Source: Vibrio neptunius
GTDB taxonomy: Bacteria > Pseudomonadota > Gammaproteobacteria > Enterobacterales > Vibrionaceae
NCBI GenBank assembly: GCA_019339365.1
Contig: CP079859.1
Span: 2,542,001 to 2,606,000, forward strand
Direction of reading: 5' to 3'
Length of the DNA stretch: 64,000 nt
Part shown: positions 18,701 to 26,502 of the stretch, piece after piece
Numbering within the stretch: the stretch's first letter is position 1
Layout: each line of letters begins with the position of its first letter
The notes under the pieces: model-generated
What the model was told of the DNA's origin: nothing
The model's input: only the letters and a program-made list of their open reading frames with translations
Database searches by the model: none
Position numbers and translations under genes: made by a program

Positions 18701-20030
18701 ACCAGTGTTCAGCGAATACCAGAGCCAAACCGTTGGCAAATACACCTTCAGCAACGCCGCGAGCTCGGTCAGCCATGCCTTTGACCGCCTTGGCGGCACG
18801 GATTTGGTGGTGGCGTCCCTCAACCTAATTAATATCACCTCACAAATACAAACCCTGCAAGAGATGGAAAAGTCGGCCCCTTACCCGGATACGCGTCGCC
18901 AACAAACCACCGTAGGTTACAGTATCGCGTGGTTTGTTAATAACACAGGCGTGGTGCTAAAAGGGCTATCGTTGCGTAAAATTCAGTCTAATAGTGACCT
19001 AATGACCACCTCTCTCAAACAGCTAAAATCGGCAAAGAGTATTAAAATTGCGGATGTAATTAATGTTGAACGCTATATTGCCCATTCACTGATTGCCGGA
19101 GTTGCAGGGGTGCTCGCCGCGGGTCTAGAAGGCTGGCAAGTCGTAGAAGATTTCTCGTCATCAAAAAGTTCGACAGAAAGATTCTTATTGTTTGGTAAAG
19201 GCGTGGCTCTGGCTGGGCAATTTGCAAGTTGGGGTGGATTGGTCTACAACTCGCTAAGAACTCGTTTAGGCCTGATATTCGTCGGTGAAGTATTACAAGG
19301 TTGGATGTTAGCCATCAACTTCTGGGGCGCGGCTTTGTATGCAGCAGTGACCATACTGCTGTTGCTGACTAAACGAACCCCGCTGGAAACCTGGCTGCGC
19401 CATTCAATATGGGGCAAAGAGCCAGACTTTAACCGCAGCGCTGTGGATGAATACCACGCCTTACTGGCTTTGCTTAACCAGCCGTCAATCCAGTTTCGCA
19501 CCACTGCGCGACGTATTGATAGAGCGGGGTCGAGCAACAGCGCGACCGTCTATTTTAAACAAGAGGTGACCATCCTTTTGCCCAACGCTTATGCCAATGA
19601 AGCCGTGACCCTGAGCATCGAAAGCGGCTTTCCGCCCTCGGATTATCAGAACTTTACCGCTCACACCTTATTCAGCGGCCAAGTAACACGCGATAAAAAT
19701 GAGCCGACCCTGTGCCGCTACCACTTACCTTTACCTCAACCACTGCAACACCTAGTGGCGCAAGGGCAAGGGACCATCAGACAAGAAAGACTCAACGTGT
19801 TTGTTGGTCGCCATGCCAATAACCCGTATGATAACGGCAATGCACTGGTTAGCGTCTATCAGGCGCAAACCTTAGCGGGGGTCAGCGAGCACAAAACCAT
19901 GCCAGCGCTCGCGGAGTCAAAGCTATCACTGATGCCAACCCATCAGGTTCAGTTGCGGCTGCCCCCCATGCCAACCCACCCAGCGCCCAGCCAGAGTCAG
20001 CCAGTAAAAAACCAGAGTAAAGAGGAATAG
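15708..20030 (+). CDS. Putative T6SS effector with LysM, MIX-like motif and hydrophobic pore-type C-terminus (VasX-like)
   Basis: A protein of about 1,440 residues. LysM domain at about 275-315 (AAQGETLEQIAQQHGVTLET). A MIX-like region follows: LRDGWLYAL (pattern hRxGxxYhh) near residue 415 and GYASQRWTQ near 480; these are the hallmarks of MIX/VasX-type type VI effectors. The C-terminal third holds hydrophobic segments at about 1130-1147, 1163-1183 and 1188-1222, suggesting a membrane-inserting or pore-forming toxin. No VgrG, Hcp or PAAR gene is nearby, so it would travel on a T6SS encoded elsewhere. The ATG at 15708 has GAGG at a better distance than the ATG at 15702. GC content is visibly higher than that of its neighbours. 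The genes immediately downstream are its likely immunity genes. The toxic activity is inferred, not seen. Confidence 0.8.
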   Translation: MERKYPDPFKTKRPHMRAGYKPIIEEKPAGPMPTISPPEEKEPAFAYAVEYACEMSLYSKAVEPHIGSLLGKTAQESRFSQWRQVANGPHTRSIVSIDKQETQQLWVGSKAPLPVNAELRWSDILPQDKDHLTIEYAFVPIRPAIQIGEMLGLPTEGYLYHFVDGELLHEYRFQGDTRYHFLVTQSTAGAMNPEPRSQFGSDFVLALWKREGQVVVNQHLLFSRHAMDDQAMSAVDAAFLNEHGVQLDMDAIIPLTKGPVVEEVSRRAAHQAAQGETLEQIAQQHGVTLETLQTLNPTLPLSPLDKRAVIYTEPVRVYNHALDVGYPAFTARLSEGLLSIDRIAREKPFPVVKVATANQSAFAALAPVRYAIDNRNLDTLNDEVVKGLNPITDTALFPGGVLRSDKLPYTLRQLRDGWLYALSQDPETDVWSVAEYQVVKGEFYRFVGDLAETRYNADAEKPHAYVLYQTGRPYFIGYASQRWTQNLQDFYTGNTPESQQARQAWLRDITAPTHRLPIEQISKEVADVGKEDLSAYYLTCASPTVTEADEQGLITPLQPASLISYQYQAPLLCAHHFVALDDPLADFTDLYLRLAQSVLPLLQDDHTQRKIVVAEAIRSLVRISLPPGTLDNVPVDKVVEVEQDLDTCLEYHYYQAQLKNGNAVGNWGASLALEAQPIIAAYPEARARLNQYGIAPALLESRFREYVERRKAHRQVNWADLDTFYKDYLNTLHHGVAMIKHDAPHMIKAITALGTDPRRFGLDVGEHAHHRVLSTLMDAALNELELSAQQVPELSDSIDELLTEPDNLLGLAVYGFSSEIYAATEPLLGGVTFSDFTGQTRIPLSGFISAFNDVIGFSDPNSTLFTATKSLLIPLERQINQATQAVKDKGDKAVRSLQMLRFRIINRVMKLPGLSARRAMAMSLWGQAQLSQGKVFLNEGLSAQTQAANGRYHQLLMEAHSTNTALSKLPAESAEHRRMSTSLRQINKQISRYVESIPPVFSEYQSQTVGKYTFSNAASSVSHAFDRLGGTDLVVASLNLINITSQIQTLQEMEKSAPYPDTRRQQTTVGYSIAWFVNNTGVVLKGLSLRKIQSNSDLMTTSLKQLKSAKSIKIADVINVERYIAHSLIAGVAGVLAAGLEGWQVVEDFSSSKSSTERFLLFGKGVALAGQFASWGGLVYNSLRTRLGLIFVGEVLQGWMLAINFWGAALYAAVTILLLLTKRTPLETWLRHSIWGKEPDFNRSAVDEYHALLALLNQPSIQFRTTARRIDRAGSSNSATVYFKQEVTILLPNAYANEAVTLSIESGFPPSDYQNFTAHTLFSGQVTRDKNEPTLCRYHLPLPQPLQHLVAQGQGTIRQERLNVFVGRHANNPYDNGNALVSVYQAQTLAGVSEHKTMPALAESKLSLMPTHQVQLRLPPMPTHPAPSQSQPVKNQSKEE

Positions 20031-20034
20031 CCTT

Positions 20035-20085
20035 ATGCGACCACTGAATCTAACGTATCAAGTACCAATGGAGGGGCCTCACTGA
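20035..20085 (+). CDS. Possible 16-codon coupling ORF between effector and immunity gene 1
   Basis: ATG at 20035, five bases after the effector stop, with AGAGGA at a good distance (20021-20026). It encodes MRPLNLTYQVPMEGPH and ends in a TGA that overlaps the ATG of immunity gene 1 (TGATG). It may pass ribosomes from the effector to the immunity gene. The block from CTGAATC through CCTCACTGATG recurs before copies 3 and 4, but without an upstream ATG. Confidence 0.35.
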   Translation: MRPLNLTYQVPMEGPH

Positions 20086-20843
20086 TGTATGTGTCTGTCG
20101 ACTCGTTACCGGAGCTGACCTCAGAGTATCAACACGCCCAGCAGCAAGCGGTACAAGAGGCCAAAGTGGTCTATCAATTTGAAATCGTAAGACAGCGTCC
20201 CAACGATTACGGCACAATTTTTATATGGTCGTTGTTTGGCTTATTTTCCTTATGGATGATGTGGATCGCAGTGCAAGACGGTCTATGGGCAGGTGTTCTT
20301 CTTGTTATATTGTTTTCCGGAGGCTTTCTGACGTATTGCTATTTTGCTGGTAACCCAGATGTAAAACAAACCGTGACTTTAACCGAAAAAGGCATGATAG
20401 TCACCGAGCTGACTCTGGTCCCTGACGCCTGCTTTGCTGCCTTACGCTACTCGGGCTATGTGGGCGTTGCTATTTCGATTATCGGGGTAGTGCTGGTCGG
20501 GCCGATGATGTTTGTTGGTGCCGGCGCTGGGCTGTTAATGTCGTTTAAAATGGCTGGGGTTACTAATCAACCTAGAGTCAGAGTTCGCCCTTTCAACCCT
20601 AACATTGAATATGAAATGGCGGACAATCAATGTATGAAGTTCAAAAATAACCTCATTCTTCGGCGAGTCGTGCCTCGTATAAAGCTAGAAAATGACGGTG
20701 GTGAAAAAGATGACCTGTTCAGCGATAACAAAGAATTTTATTTCCTGACCTATGCCAGTACAGAGCAAGAGCAAATAGAAATGATGCGCCACTTGAAGAG
20801 GTTCATCAAAGTTGAACATGAAGACTACTACCATCAGGTGTAG
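20085..20843 (+). CDS. Putative T6SS immunity protein, copy 1
   Basis: A 252-residue membrane protein. A conserved soluble N-terminus (MYVSVDSLPELTSEYQHAQ) precedes two close transmembrane segments (about 45-90, WSLFGLFSLWMMWIAVQDG then LLVILFSGGFLTY). A third hydrophobic segment lies at about 125-165 (VAISIIGVVLVGPMMFVGAG). The C-terminal domain is hydrophilic. Membrane location fits immunity to a membrane-active toxin, as with TsiV2 for VasX. It overlaps a small coupling ORF, and GGAGGGG precedes the ATG. Its C-terminus differs from copies 2 and 3, while its central ~330 bases are nearly identical to copy 2. The immunity role is inferred from position and topology. Confidence 0.72.
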   Translation: MYVSVDSLPELTSEYQHAQQQAVQEAKVVYQFEIVRQRPNDYGTIFIWSLFGLFSLWMMWIAVQDGLWAGVLLVILFSGGFLTYCYFAGNPDVKQTVTLTEKGMIVTELTLVPDACFAALRYSGYVGVAISIIGVVLVGPMMFVGAGAGLLMSFKMAGVTNQPRVRVRPFNPNIEYEMADNQCMKFKNNLILRRVVPRIKLENDGGEKDDLFSDNKEFYFLTYASTEQEQIEMMRHLKRFIKVEHEDYYHQV

Positions 20844-20860
20844 TTGATGGGGCCTCACTG

Positions 20861-21604
20861 ATGTATGTGTCTGTCGACTCGTTACCGGAGCTAACCCAAG
20901 AGTATCAACACGCCCAGCAGCAAGCGGTACAAGAGGCCAAGGTGGTGTATCAATATGAGGGGGTGATAGTTCCTGCTACCGATTACGGGGCAATTTCTAT
21001 ATGGTCGTTGTTTGGCTTATTTTCCTTATGGATGATGTGGATCGCAGTGCAAGACGGTCTATGGGCAGGTGTTCTTCTTGTTATATTGTTTTCCGGAGGC
21101 TTTCTGACGTATTGCTATTTCGCTGGTAACCCAGATACAAAACAAACGGTGACCTTAACCGAAAAAGGCATGATAGTCACCGAGCTGACTCTGGTCCCTG
21201 ACGCCTGCTTTGCTGCCTTACGCTACTCGGGCTATGTGGGCGTTGCTATTTCGATTATTGGAGTGGTGCTGGTCGGGCCGATGATGTTTGTTGGTGCCGG
21301 CGCTGGGCTGTTAATGTCGTTGAAAATGGCCGGAGTGGTCAATAGACCTAAGCAGCGAGTACAACCTTTCCCCCCTACCGCGAGTTACCGACTTTGTTGC
21401 GTTCCGGAAGGCCGATATAAAAATGGACTGATTGAATCGCATTTGTTTCCAATTTTTGAAATGGAAACTGAGAGTGAAGAGAACGAGGATATTTATTGGG
21501 AAAATAGGCATTTTTACTTTTCTTACTATATTGCTTCACCGGCAGAACAAGAGCAGCTTTTAAAACACCTAAGGCAATTAGTTACTGTTATAGAAGAAGA
21601 ATAA
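20861..21604 (+). CDS. Putative T6SS immunity protein, copy 2
   Basis: A 247-residue paralogue of copy 1, starting 17 bases after its stop. The first ~33 residues and the membrane core (from about IWSLFGLFSLWMMW through GAGAGLLMSL) are almost identical to copy 1. A short variable patch (EGVIVPATDYGAI) and a different C-terminal domain (YRLCCVPEGRYKNGL... ending LRQLVTVIEEE) are shared instead with copy 3. The pattern points to duplication followed by recombination. A 12-bp perfect hairpin at 21610-21637 follows the stop. Confidence 0.72.
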   Translation: MYVSVDSLPELTQEYQHAQQQAVQEAKVVYQYEGVIVPATDYGAISIWSLFGLFSLWMMWIAVQDGLWAGVLLVILFSGGFLTYCYFAGNPDTKQTVTLTEKGMIVTELTLVPDACFAALRYSGYVGVAISIIGVVLVGPMMFVGAGAGLLMSLKMAGVVNRPKQRVQPFPPTASYRLCCVPEGRYKNGLIESHLFPIFEMETESEENEDIYWENRHFYFSYYIASPAEQEQLLKHLRQLVTVIEEE

Positions 21605-21734
21605 ATAGTCACAGGCTCCCTAAACAGGGAGCCTGTGTATGTATTGGGGGTTCAGCGATTGTTGGTGAATCAAAAGCTGAGTAGAACGTTCCCCTGAATC
21701 CAACGTATCAAGTACCAATGGAAGGGCCTCACTG
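21605..21734 (+). repeat. Spacer repeat A of the immunity array (first copy)
   Basis: About 130 bases between copies 2 and 3 that recur nearly unchanged at 22468-22596. The repeat includes a perfect hairpin CACAGGCTCCCT/AGGGAGCCTGTG with an AAAC loop (21610-21637), a shared middle (GTGAATCAAAAGCTGAGTAG), and the block with the ribosome binding site that also precedes copy 1. Confidence 0.85.
21610..21637. repeat. 12-bp perfect inverted repeat after immunity copy 2
   Basis: CACAGGCTCCCT-AAAC-AGGGAGCCTGTG. No T-run follows, so it is not a classical terminator; it may stabilise mRNA ends or mark a recombination point. The second copy, at 22473-22500, has two mismatches in its left arm. Confidence 0.75.
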
Positions 21735-22467
21735 ATGTATGTGTCTGTCGACTCGTTACCGGAGCTAACCCCAGAATATCAACACGCCCAGCAGCAAGCG
21801 GTACAAGAGGCCAAGGTGGTGTACCAATTTGAAGTAGTCAAAGTGCCACCTATTGATTATTGGGCAATCTCGATATGGGCAGCGACAGCGGTCCTACTTT
21901 TGTGGTTAGGTTCTTTAATAGGTTGGGTAGGCATTGTTTTGTTTTCCATACTTGTCTTCGCGCTGAGCAGTTACTACTACTACGCCGGCAATCCAGATAC
22001 AAAACAAACAGTAACCCTATCCGAAAAAGGGATGATAGTCACAGACCTGACTCTCGTCCCTGATGCCTGCTTTGCCGCCTTACGTTACTCTGGCTATGCC
22101 GGTATTGCTATTTCGCTTATTGGTGTGGTGCTGGTCGGGCCGATGATGTTTGTTGGCGCCGGTGCTGGGCTATTAATGTCGTTTAAAATGGCTGGTGTAG
22201 TCAATAGACCTCGGCAGCGAGTATTGCCCTTTCCCTCCCCATACAAATTATAGAATTTATATTGTTCCAGAATGCCGTTATAAAAACGGACTTTTACAAT
22301 GGCATATGTCACCAATGATTGACCCTGAAGTAGAAGGTGAAAAGATGGAAGCTATTTATCGTGAAAATAGGATATTTTATTTTTCTCGCTATGCCGCCTC
22401 ACCTAAAGAGCAAAAGCAGTTTCTACAACACCTCAGGCAATTAGTTACTGTTATAGAAGAAGAGTAA
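21735..22467 (+). pseudogene. Putative T6SS immunity protein, copy 3, frameshifted
   Basis: The frame from ATG 21735 stops at 22253, but removing one C from the CCCC run at 22237-22240 restores a protein of about 243 residues ending LRQLVTVIEEE, matching copy 2 in length and alignment (PFPSHTNYRIYIVPE versus PFPPTASYRLCCVPE). The membrane core differs from copies 1 and 2 in the first two transmembrane segments (WAATAVLLLWLGSLIGWVG, SYYYYAGNPD), while the third (GPMMFVGAGAGLLMSFKMAG) is shared. It may be a true loss or a homopolymer sequencing error. Confidence 0.8.
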
Positions 22468-22596
22468 ATAGTCACAGACTCGCTAAACAGGGAGCCTGTG
22501 TATGTACTGGGGGACAGCGATTGGTGGTGAATCAAAAGCTGAGTAGAACGTCCCCCTGAATCCAACGTATCAACTACCAATGGAGGGGCCTCACTG
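22468..22596 (+). repeat. Spacer repeat A of the immunity array (second copy)
   Basis: Almost the same ~130 bases as 21605-21734, between copies 3 and 4, with a mutated left hairpin arm (CACAGACTCGCT). It shows that the duplicated unit is gene plus spacer. Confidence 0.85.
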
Positions 22597-22755
22597 ATGT
22601 TTGTCTCTGTCGACTCATTACCAGAGCTGACCCCAGAATATCAACACGCCCAGCAGCAAGCGGTACAAGAGGCCAAGGTGGTGTATCAATTTGAAGTAGT
22701 CAAAGTGCCACCTATTGATTATTGGGCAATCTCGATTTGGCTAAGCTGGCGTTAG
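22597..22755 (+). pseudogene. Truncated immunity gene, copy 4
   Basis: Starts MFVSVDSLPELTPEYQHAQ and follows copy 3 closely through KVPPIDYWAISIW. At about 22735 homology ends abruptly and the frame stops after LSWR (52 codons). This is the right edge of the array, a deletion or insertion junction. The soluble N-terminal piece has no membrane segment, so it is unlikely to protect. Confidence 0.8.
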
Positions 22756-22827
22756 GCATCAATAACCGGAAACTCGATGTTTCACAACCTCAGTGTTCCA
22801 TGACACCAGCTATAAAGCGAAAAGAGC

Positions 22828-23124
22828 TTAAACACGTGGTGAGTTTTGTACGACTTCGGAGATAACATAAACATACAGTGTTAGTATCAGCGGGCCTACC
22901 AAGAGATTCCAAATCTCGGTACCGACAAATATACTCGGCTCAGGGAACTCAGAATCGATGACACCAATCACTATAAGCCAGCCCACTGATAGCTCCAAAA
23001 TCAGTACGATAAAAGACGTCACTAAAACCACCAGCGCGAAGGTAGACGAAATCACTTTTTCATCCCCAGCAAAATAAACCGTGATGGGGACCACAATTAA
23101 AACTAACTCCAAAAATGTTATCAT
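22828..23124 (-). CDS. Small multi-spanning membrane protein of unknown function
   Basis: A 98-residue, very hydrophobic protein with about three transmembrane segments (residues 4-18, 27-55, 74-92). GAGG is seven bases before the ATG at 23124. It is transcribed toward the truncated immunity copy. No family is recognised. Its position beside the effector island allows a role as an accessory or immunity protein, but nothing in the sequence proves this. Confidence 0.65.
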   Translation of the reverse strand: MITFLELVLIVVPITVYFAGDEKVISSTFALVVLVTSFIVLILELSVGWLIVIGVIDSEFPEPSIFVGTEIWNLLVGPLILTLYVYVISEVVQNSPRV

Positions 23125-23318
23125 CGGCTAACCTCGAAGGCATAAACGAACCTTACCTGAAAGATGTCATGGATAGAAAGTCTATTGACCCTAGTACAAC
23201 TTAAGAAAAGTGGACATAGGCACAACAAACTCTTGGCACTGATGCTCAGCGATTTTGTAGCAAATCAGAGCCAATCAAAGGTGAATACCCTTTCCTCTTT
23301 AATCGGCTCTGGGCGGTT

Positions 23319-25287
23319 TCATCGCGATATCTTCTGATTAATCGCTCGCTCAAGATCGGAAATTTTACGCACAACCTCCTTGGATATTGGCTCTATTTGT
23401 TCAAACGCTCTATTGGCATCTTCGTGTTGACCTTGATCTAACAATTCGAGCACATCCTTAATCACGCCATGGAGTTTCGCATGAGGTGGCTCTAGCGCTT
23501 TGAATGTGGCCTCAGTACCATAAAGGCTTTTTCCTTCTCCGTAGTACCATTTGCCCAATGCACAGAAATGATGGTCACAGGCGACTTTTTTGTCTAGTGC
23601 TTGATGATCCCCATTCAAGTAAGAACGAACCTTGGTTTTCCACGCTAGGTGGGCGTTTTTAATATCAGTGAAATCAATCCGTTTAACACCACTCAGTTTA
23701 AAGTCTGCTAATTGCTCTCTTAGCTCTAAGGCTTGCTGGCTTAACGCTTTGGCCTTGTTCTGCAAACTAAGGGCGCTCTCTTCAGTGTCAACACTCTTTT
23801 CGCTGATGACTTCTACCGACTTGTTCATATCTTGAACGACTGTAGATTGCTCTTCCGATGCCGCCGCTATTTGCGTACTCATATCATTGACATGGCTGAC
23901 TTGATGAATAATCTCGGAGAAGGTTTCTCTGGCTTTAGAGACACCTTCATAGGCATTCTGAGCAAGAGTGTTGTTTTCAGAAATTCTTGTCGACGAGTCT
24001 TGAACGCCTTTCTGTAGGCTCTCCAACATCGAATTAATGTCTTCTGTCGCGGTTTGTGTTCTCTGCGCCAAACTGCGCACCTCATCAGCCACCACAGCAA
24101 AACCACGCCCTTGCTCTCCCGCACGAGCCGCCTCAATGGCGGCGTTCAATGCCAGTAGGTTGGTTTGCTCTGCAATCTCACTTATCGTTTTGGTTACTTG
24201 CCCTATACTTTGGCTCTGTTCAGACACGTGTGCTATCTGAGTAATGGTTGCATCTAGCTCAACCAAGAAGTTGGAAAGCTTCTCTAAACCTTGCTCTATC
24301 AGCTCATCGCCAGCCTGGACATTTTTTTTGCGTTTCGAGCGCTGTGTGCGAGGTTTGGATGGTATTTTCCGTCACTTGTTGCACGGTGGCCGCCATTTGT
24401 GTCATTGCACTGGCGATTTGAGAAGTGTGGGATGATTGTGAAGCCATCATCTGCTGCATGTGGAAACTGTCCGACGACACCTTATCTGAGTCTTCGACGA
24501 CTTTTTGTGACGCTCCAACGACTTGGCTCAGAATCGCTTTATAGCGTGCTTGCAGCATTTTGACTGATTGGTTTAGACTGCCGATCTCGTCTTGTCTGGA
24601 CAAGTTGATTTTCGTAGACAGGTCACCTTGAGACATCTTTTTGACCAGATCTTCAGTCTCTTTCACTGAAGTTAAGATTCGATATCGAATAACGAACCAA
24701 TTGAGGGCGGCAATAACCGTTAAAATCACCGCGGCCAAAGCGTTGGTCAGGTGGTCGGAGAAGAAAGATTGGCCGGCAAAAAGTGCTCCACCGACAATCA
24801 ACATCAGATGAGAGAGTGAGAAAAACTGGTTGAATGTCACTCGCTCTAGCAGTGTTGGACCAGGAAGATCAAGAGAGGCGTTACTGCGCATTTGTTTGTA
24901 TAAGGCTTCCGCATCAGCTACCTGTTGTTTGGATGGTTGTGAACGAACCGATTGTATGCCAACTAGCTTGCCGTTTTTCATGATCGGAGAGACGAAAGCA
25001 TCGACCCAGTAATGATCACCATTTTTGCAACGATTTTTGACAATGCCTCGCCAAATTTTTCCGGCTCGTACTGTGCTCCATAAACTTTTAAACGCGGCTG
25101 GCGGCATATCGGGATGCCTGACAATATTATGGTCTTTCCCTGTCAACTCTTCTCGTGAAAAACCACTAATGGACACAAAGTCATCGTTAACGAACTTTAT
25201 TTTTCCCTGAATATCGGTGACCGAAACCAAATCGTTTCTGTCATCAAAGAACACTTCCCTCTGAGTAACGGGTCCATTGTCTTTCAT
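23319..25287 (-). pseudogene. PAS-containing methyl-accepting chemotaxis protein with C-terminal CZB domain, frameshifted
   Basis: Two frames join into a protein of about 655 residues once one T is removed from the eight-T run at 24322-24329 (then [20 protein letters not shown] reads through). Order: PAS domain (VSVTDIQGKIKFVNDDFVSI..., Aer-like redox or ligand sensor), a membrane hairpin (LIVGGALFAGQSFF and AAVILTVIAALNWFVI), HAMP-like linker, the MCP signalling tip ([20 protein letters not shown]), and a chemoreceptor zinc-binding CZB domain ([20 protein letters not shown] then PHAKLH). The start at 25287 has GGAG eight bases upstream. Probably an intact gene with a sequencing error. Confidence 0.85.
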
Positions 25288-25543
25288 AGTGCTTTCTCCA
25301 ACGCCTGTACTGTTGAAAGCCAACGACAACACTTTTAATAATTATTTTATTAGAATAGCTCAACTACCATGCATAAGGTAGATGAACTTTAGTATGAGAA
25401 AAACCATTATTTGCAGCGTCAGGCTGGTTGTCACACAGCGTAAACCCGTCGGCTTAGCCAGGTACAAGTTAACATCACAAGGTGTGTTTTATTGCATATA
25501 CTGTTAGTGGGAACGAAAGCACGAGGCGAGCAAGGAGAACACT

Positions 25544-25963
25544 ATGTACTTAGTCAGGTTGGTTTACGCAAGCACAATAACAAAAGGGATTACCGAATCC
25601 GATATTCAAAATATTCTTGATGTGGCGAGAAAAAACAACGCGCTAGTCGATGTGACGGGTTTACTGTTATTTAATCGCAATTACTTTTTGCAGTGCCTCG
25701 AGGGTTCAAGAGCTCAGGTAAACAAGATTTATCATCAAATTCTTAATGACCAGCGACATCAAGATATTTTGTTGCTCGATTACAGCGAAATCTTCGAACG
25801 AGAATTTGGGGACTGGAGTATGGGCTATATCCCCGAAATGAGCCTAACCACACCCATCAACCTTAAATACTCGGTTCATGCGAAATTTGACCCTTACAGT
25901 ATGTCTGGTGGTAGTGCGCATAAGTTACTACTCAGCCTGCGTAATGTAGTGACCCTTGTCTAG
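25544..25963 (+). CDS. BLUF-domain blue-light photoreceptor
   Basis: A 139-residue stand-alone BLUF protein that binds FAD. Key residues are visible: Tyr in VYAS (about residue 8), Asn in KNNALVDVTGLL, Gln in NYFLQCLEGS and the Trp/Met pair in FGDWSMGY. There is no output domain, so it must signal through a partner. AAGGAG precedes the ATG. It is divergent from the PAS-MCP-CZB receptor gene, so the two share an intergenic region. Confidence 0.9.
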   Translation: MYLVRLVYASTITKGITESDIQNILDVARKNNALVDVTGLLLFNRNYFLQCLEGSRAQVNKIYHQILNDQRHQDILLLDYSEIFEREFGDWSMGYIPEMSLTTPINLKYSVHAKFDPYSMSGGSAHKLLLSLRNVVTLV

Positions 25964-25975
25964 CCAATAAACAGC

Positions 25976-26003
25976 AAAAAGCAGCCTTAAATGGCTGCTT
26001 TTT
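25976..26003. terminator. Bidirectional terminator after BLUF gene
   Basis: AAAAAGCAGCC/GGCTGCTTTTT with a six-base loop and flanking A and T runs, between convergent genes. Confidence 0.88.
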
Positions 26004-26477
26004 TTAGCCTCGATAACCGAGTTTAACCTTGCCATCGGAATCAAACCATAAAGACTCTTTGCGTCGACGACCGATTAAAATCGGGCCATCATCGTAGAAC
26101 AAAAAGTTTTTCCAATGTTTCTTAAAAATACGCCATTTGGTTTCGATGACGTTGTATTTTTCGTAGCAAAAATAGACGGTGACGTCATCTTGCCAATCGA
26201 TAAACTCGGCGACGCCTTGTGGCAACACGTCTTCGTCGGCTTCCCACGCCGCCATCCAATCAAGACTGTCTTTCCAGTTGGATGCTTTCATCGGCCAGTC
26301 ACTTGAACTCAGGCGTTCTGCATCTGGGCTTTGAGTACTGATGTTCTCTTTCCATAACTGAGCAGAACGCGCCTGTGTCATCGGCTTGATCTGCTCAAGA
26401 TCTTGCTCTGGTACGGGCATAGATTGGTGAGTGAAAATCCATTTTCTTTGGTATTCATCCAAAGTGAGATACGACAT
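26004..26477 (-). CDS. DUF2947 family protein
   Basis: A 157-residue, Trp-rich soluble protein that I assign to DUF2947, a family of unknown function common in Vibrio. GAGG precedes the ATG at 26477. It lies 25 bases downstream of the HD-domain phosphohydrolase gene on the same strand and is probably in its operon. Notable: ILIGRRRKESLWFDSDG near the C-terminus. Confidence 0.75.
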   Translation of the reverse strand: MSYLTLDEYQRKWIFTHQSMPVPEQDLEQIKPMTQARSAQLWKENISTQSPDAERLSSSDWPMKASNWKDSLDWMAAWEADEDVLPQGVAEFIDWQDDVTVYFCYEKYNVIETKWRIFKKHWKNFLFYDDGPILIGRRRKESLWFDSDGKVKLGYRG

Positions 26478-26502
26478 TCATTTTCCTCGTTGTATAGCCT
26501 GT

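Noticed and set aside
15046..22755. Integron cassette array or insertion sequence around the accessory island
   Set aside because: No attC-like sites, integrase or transposase and no flanking terminal inverted repeats were seen; the repeats are confined to the immunity units.
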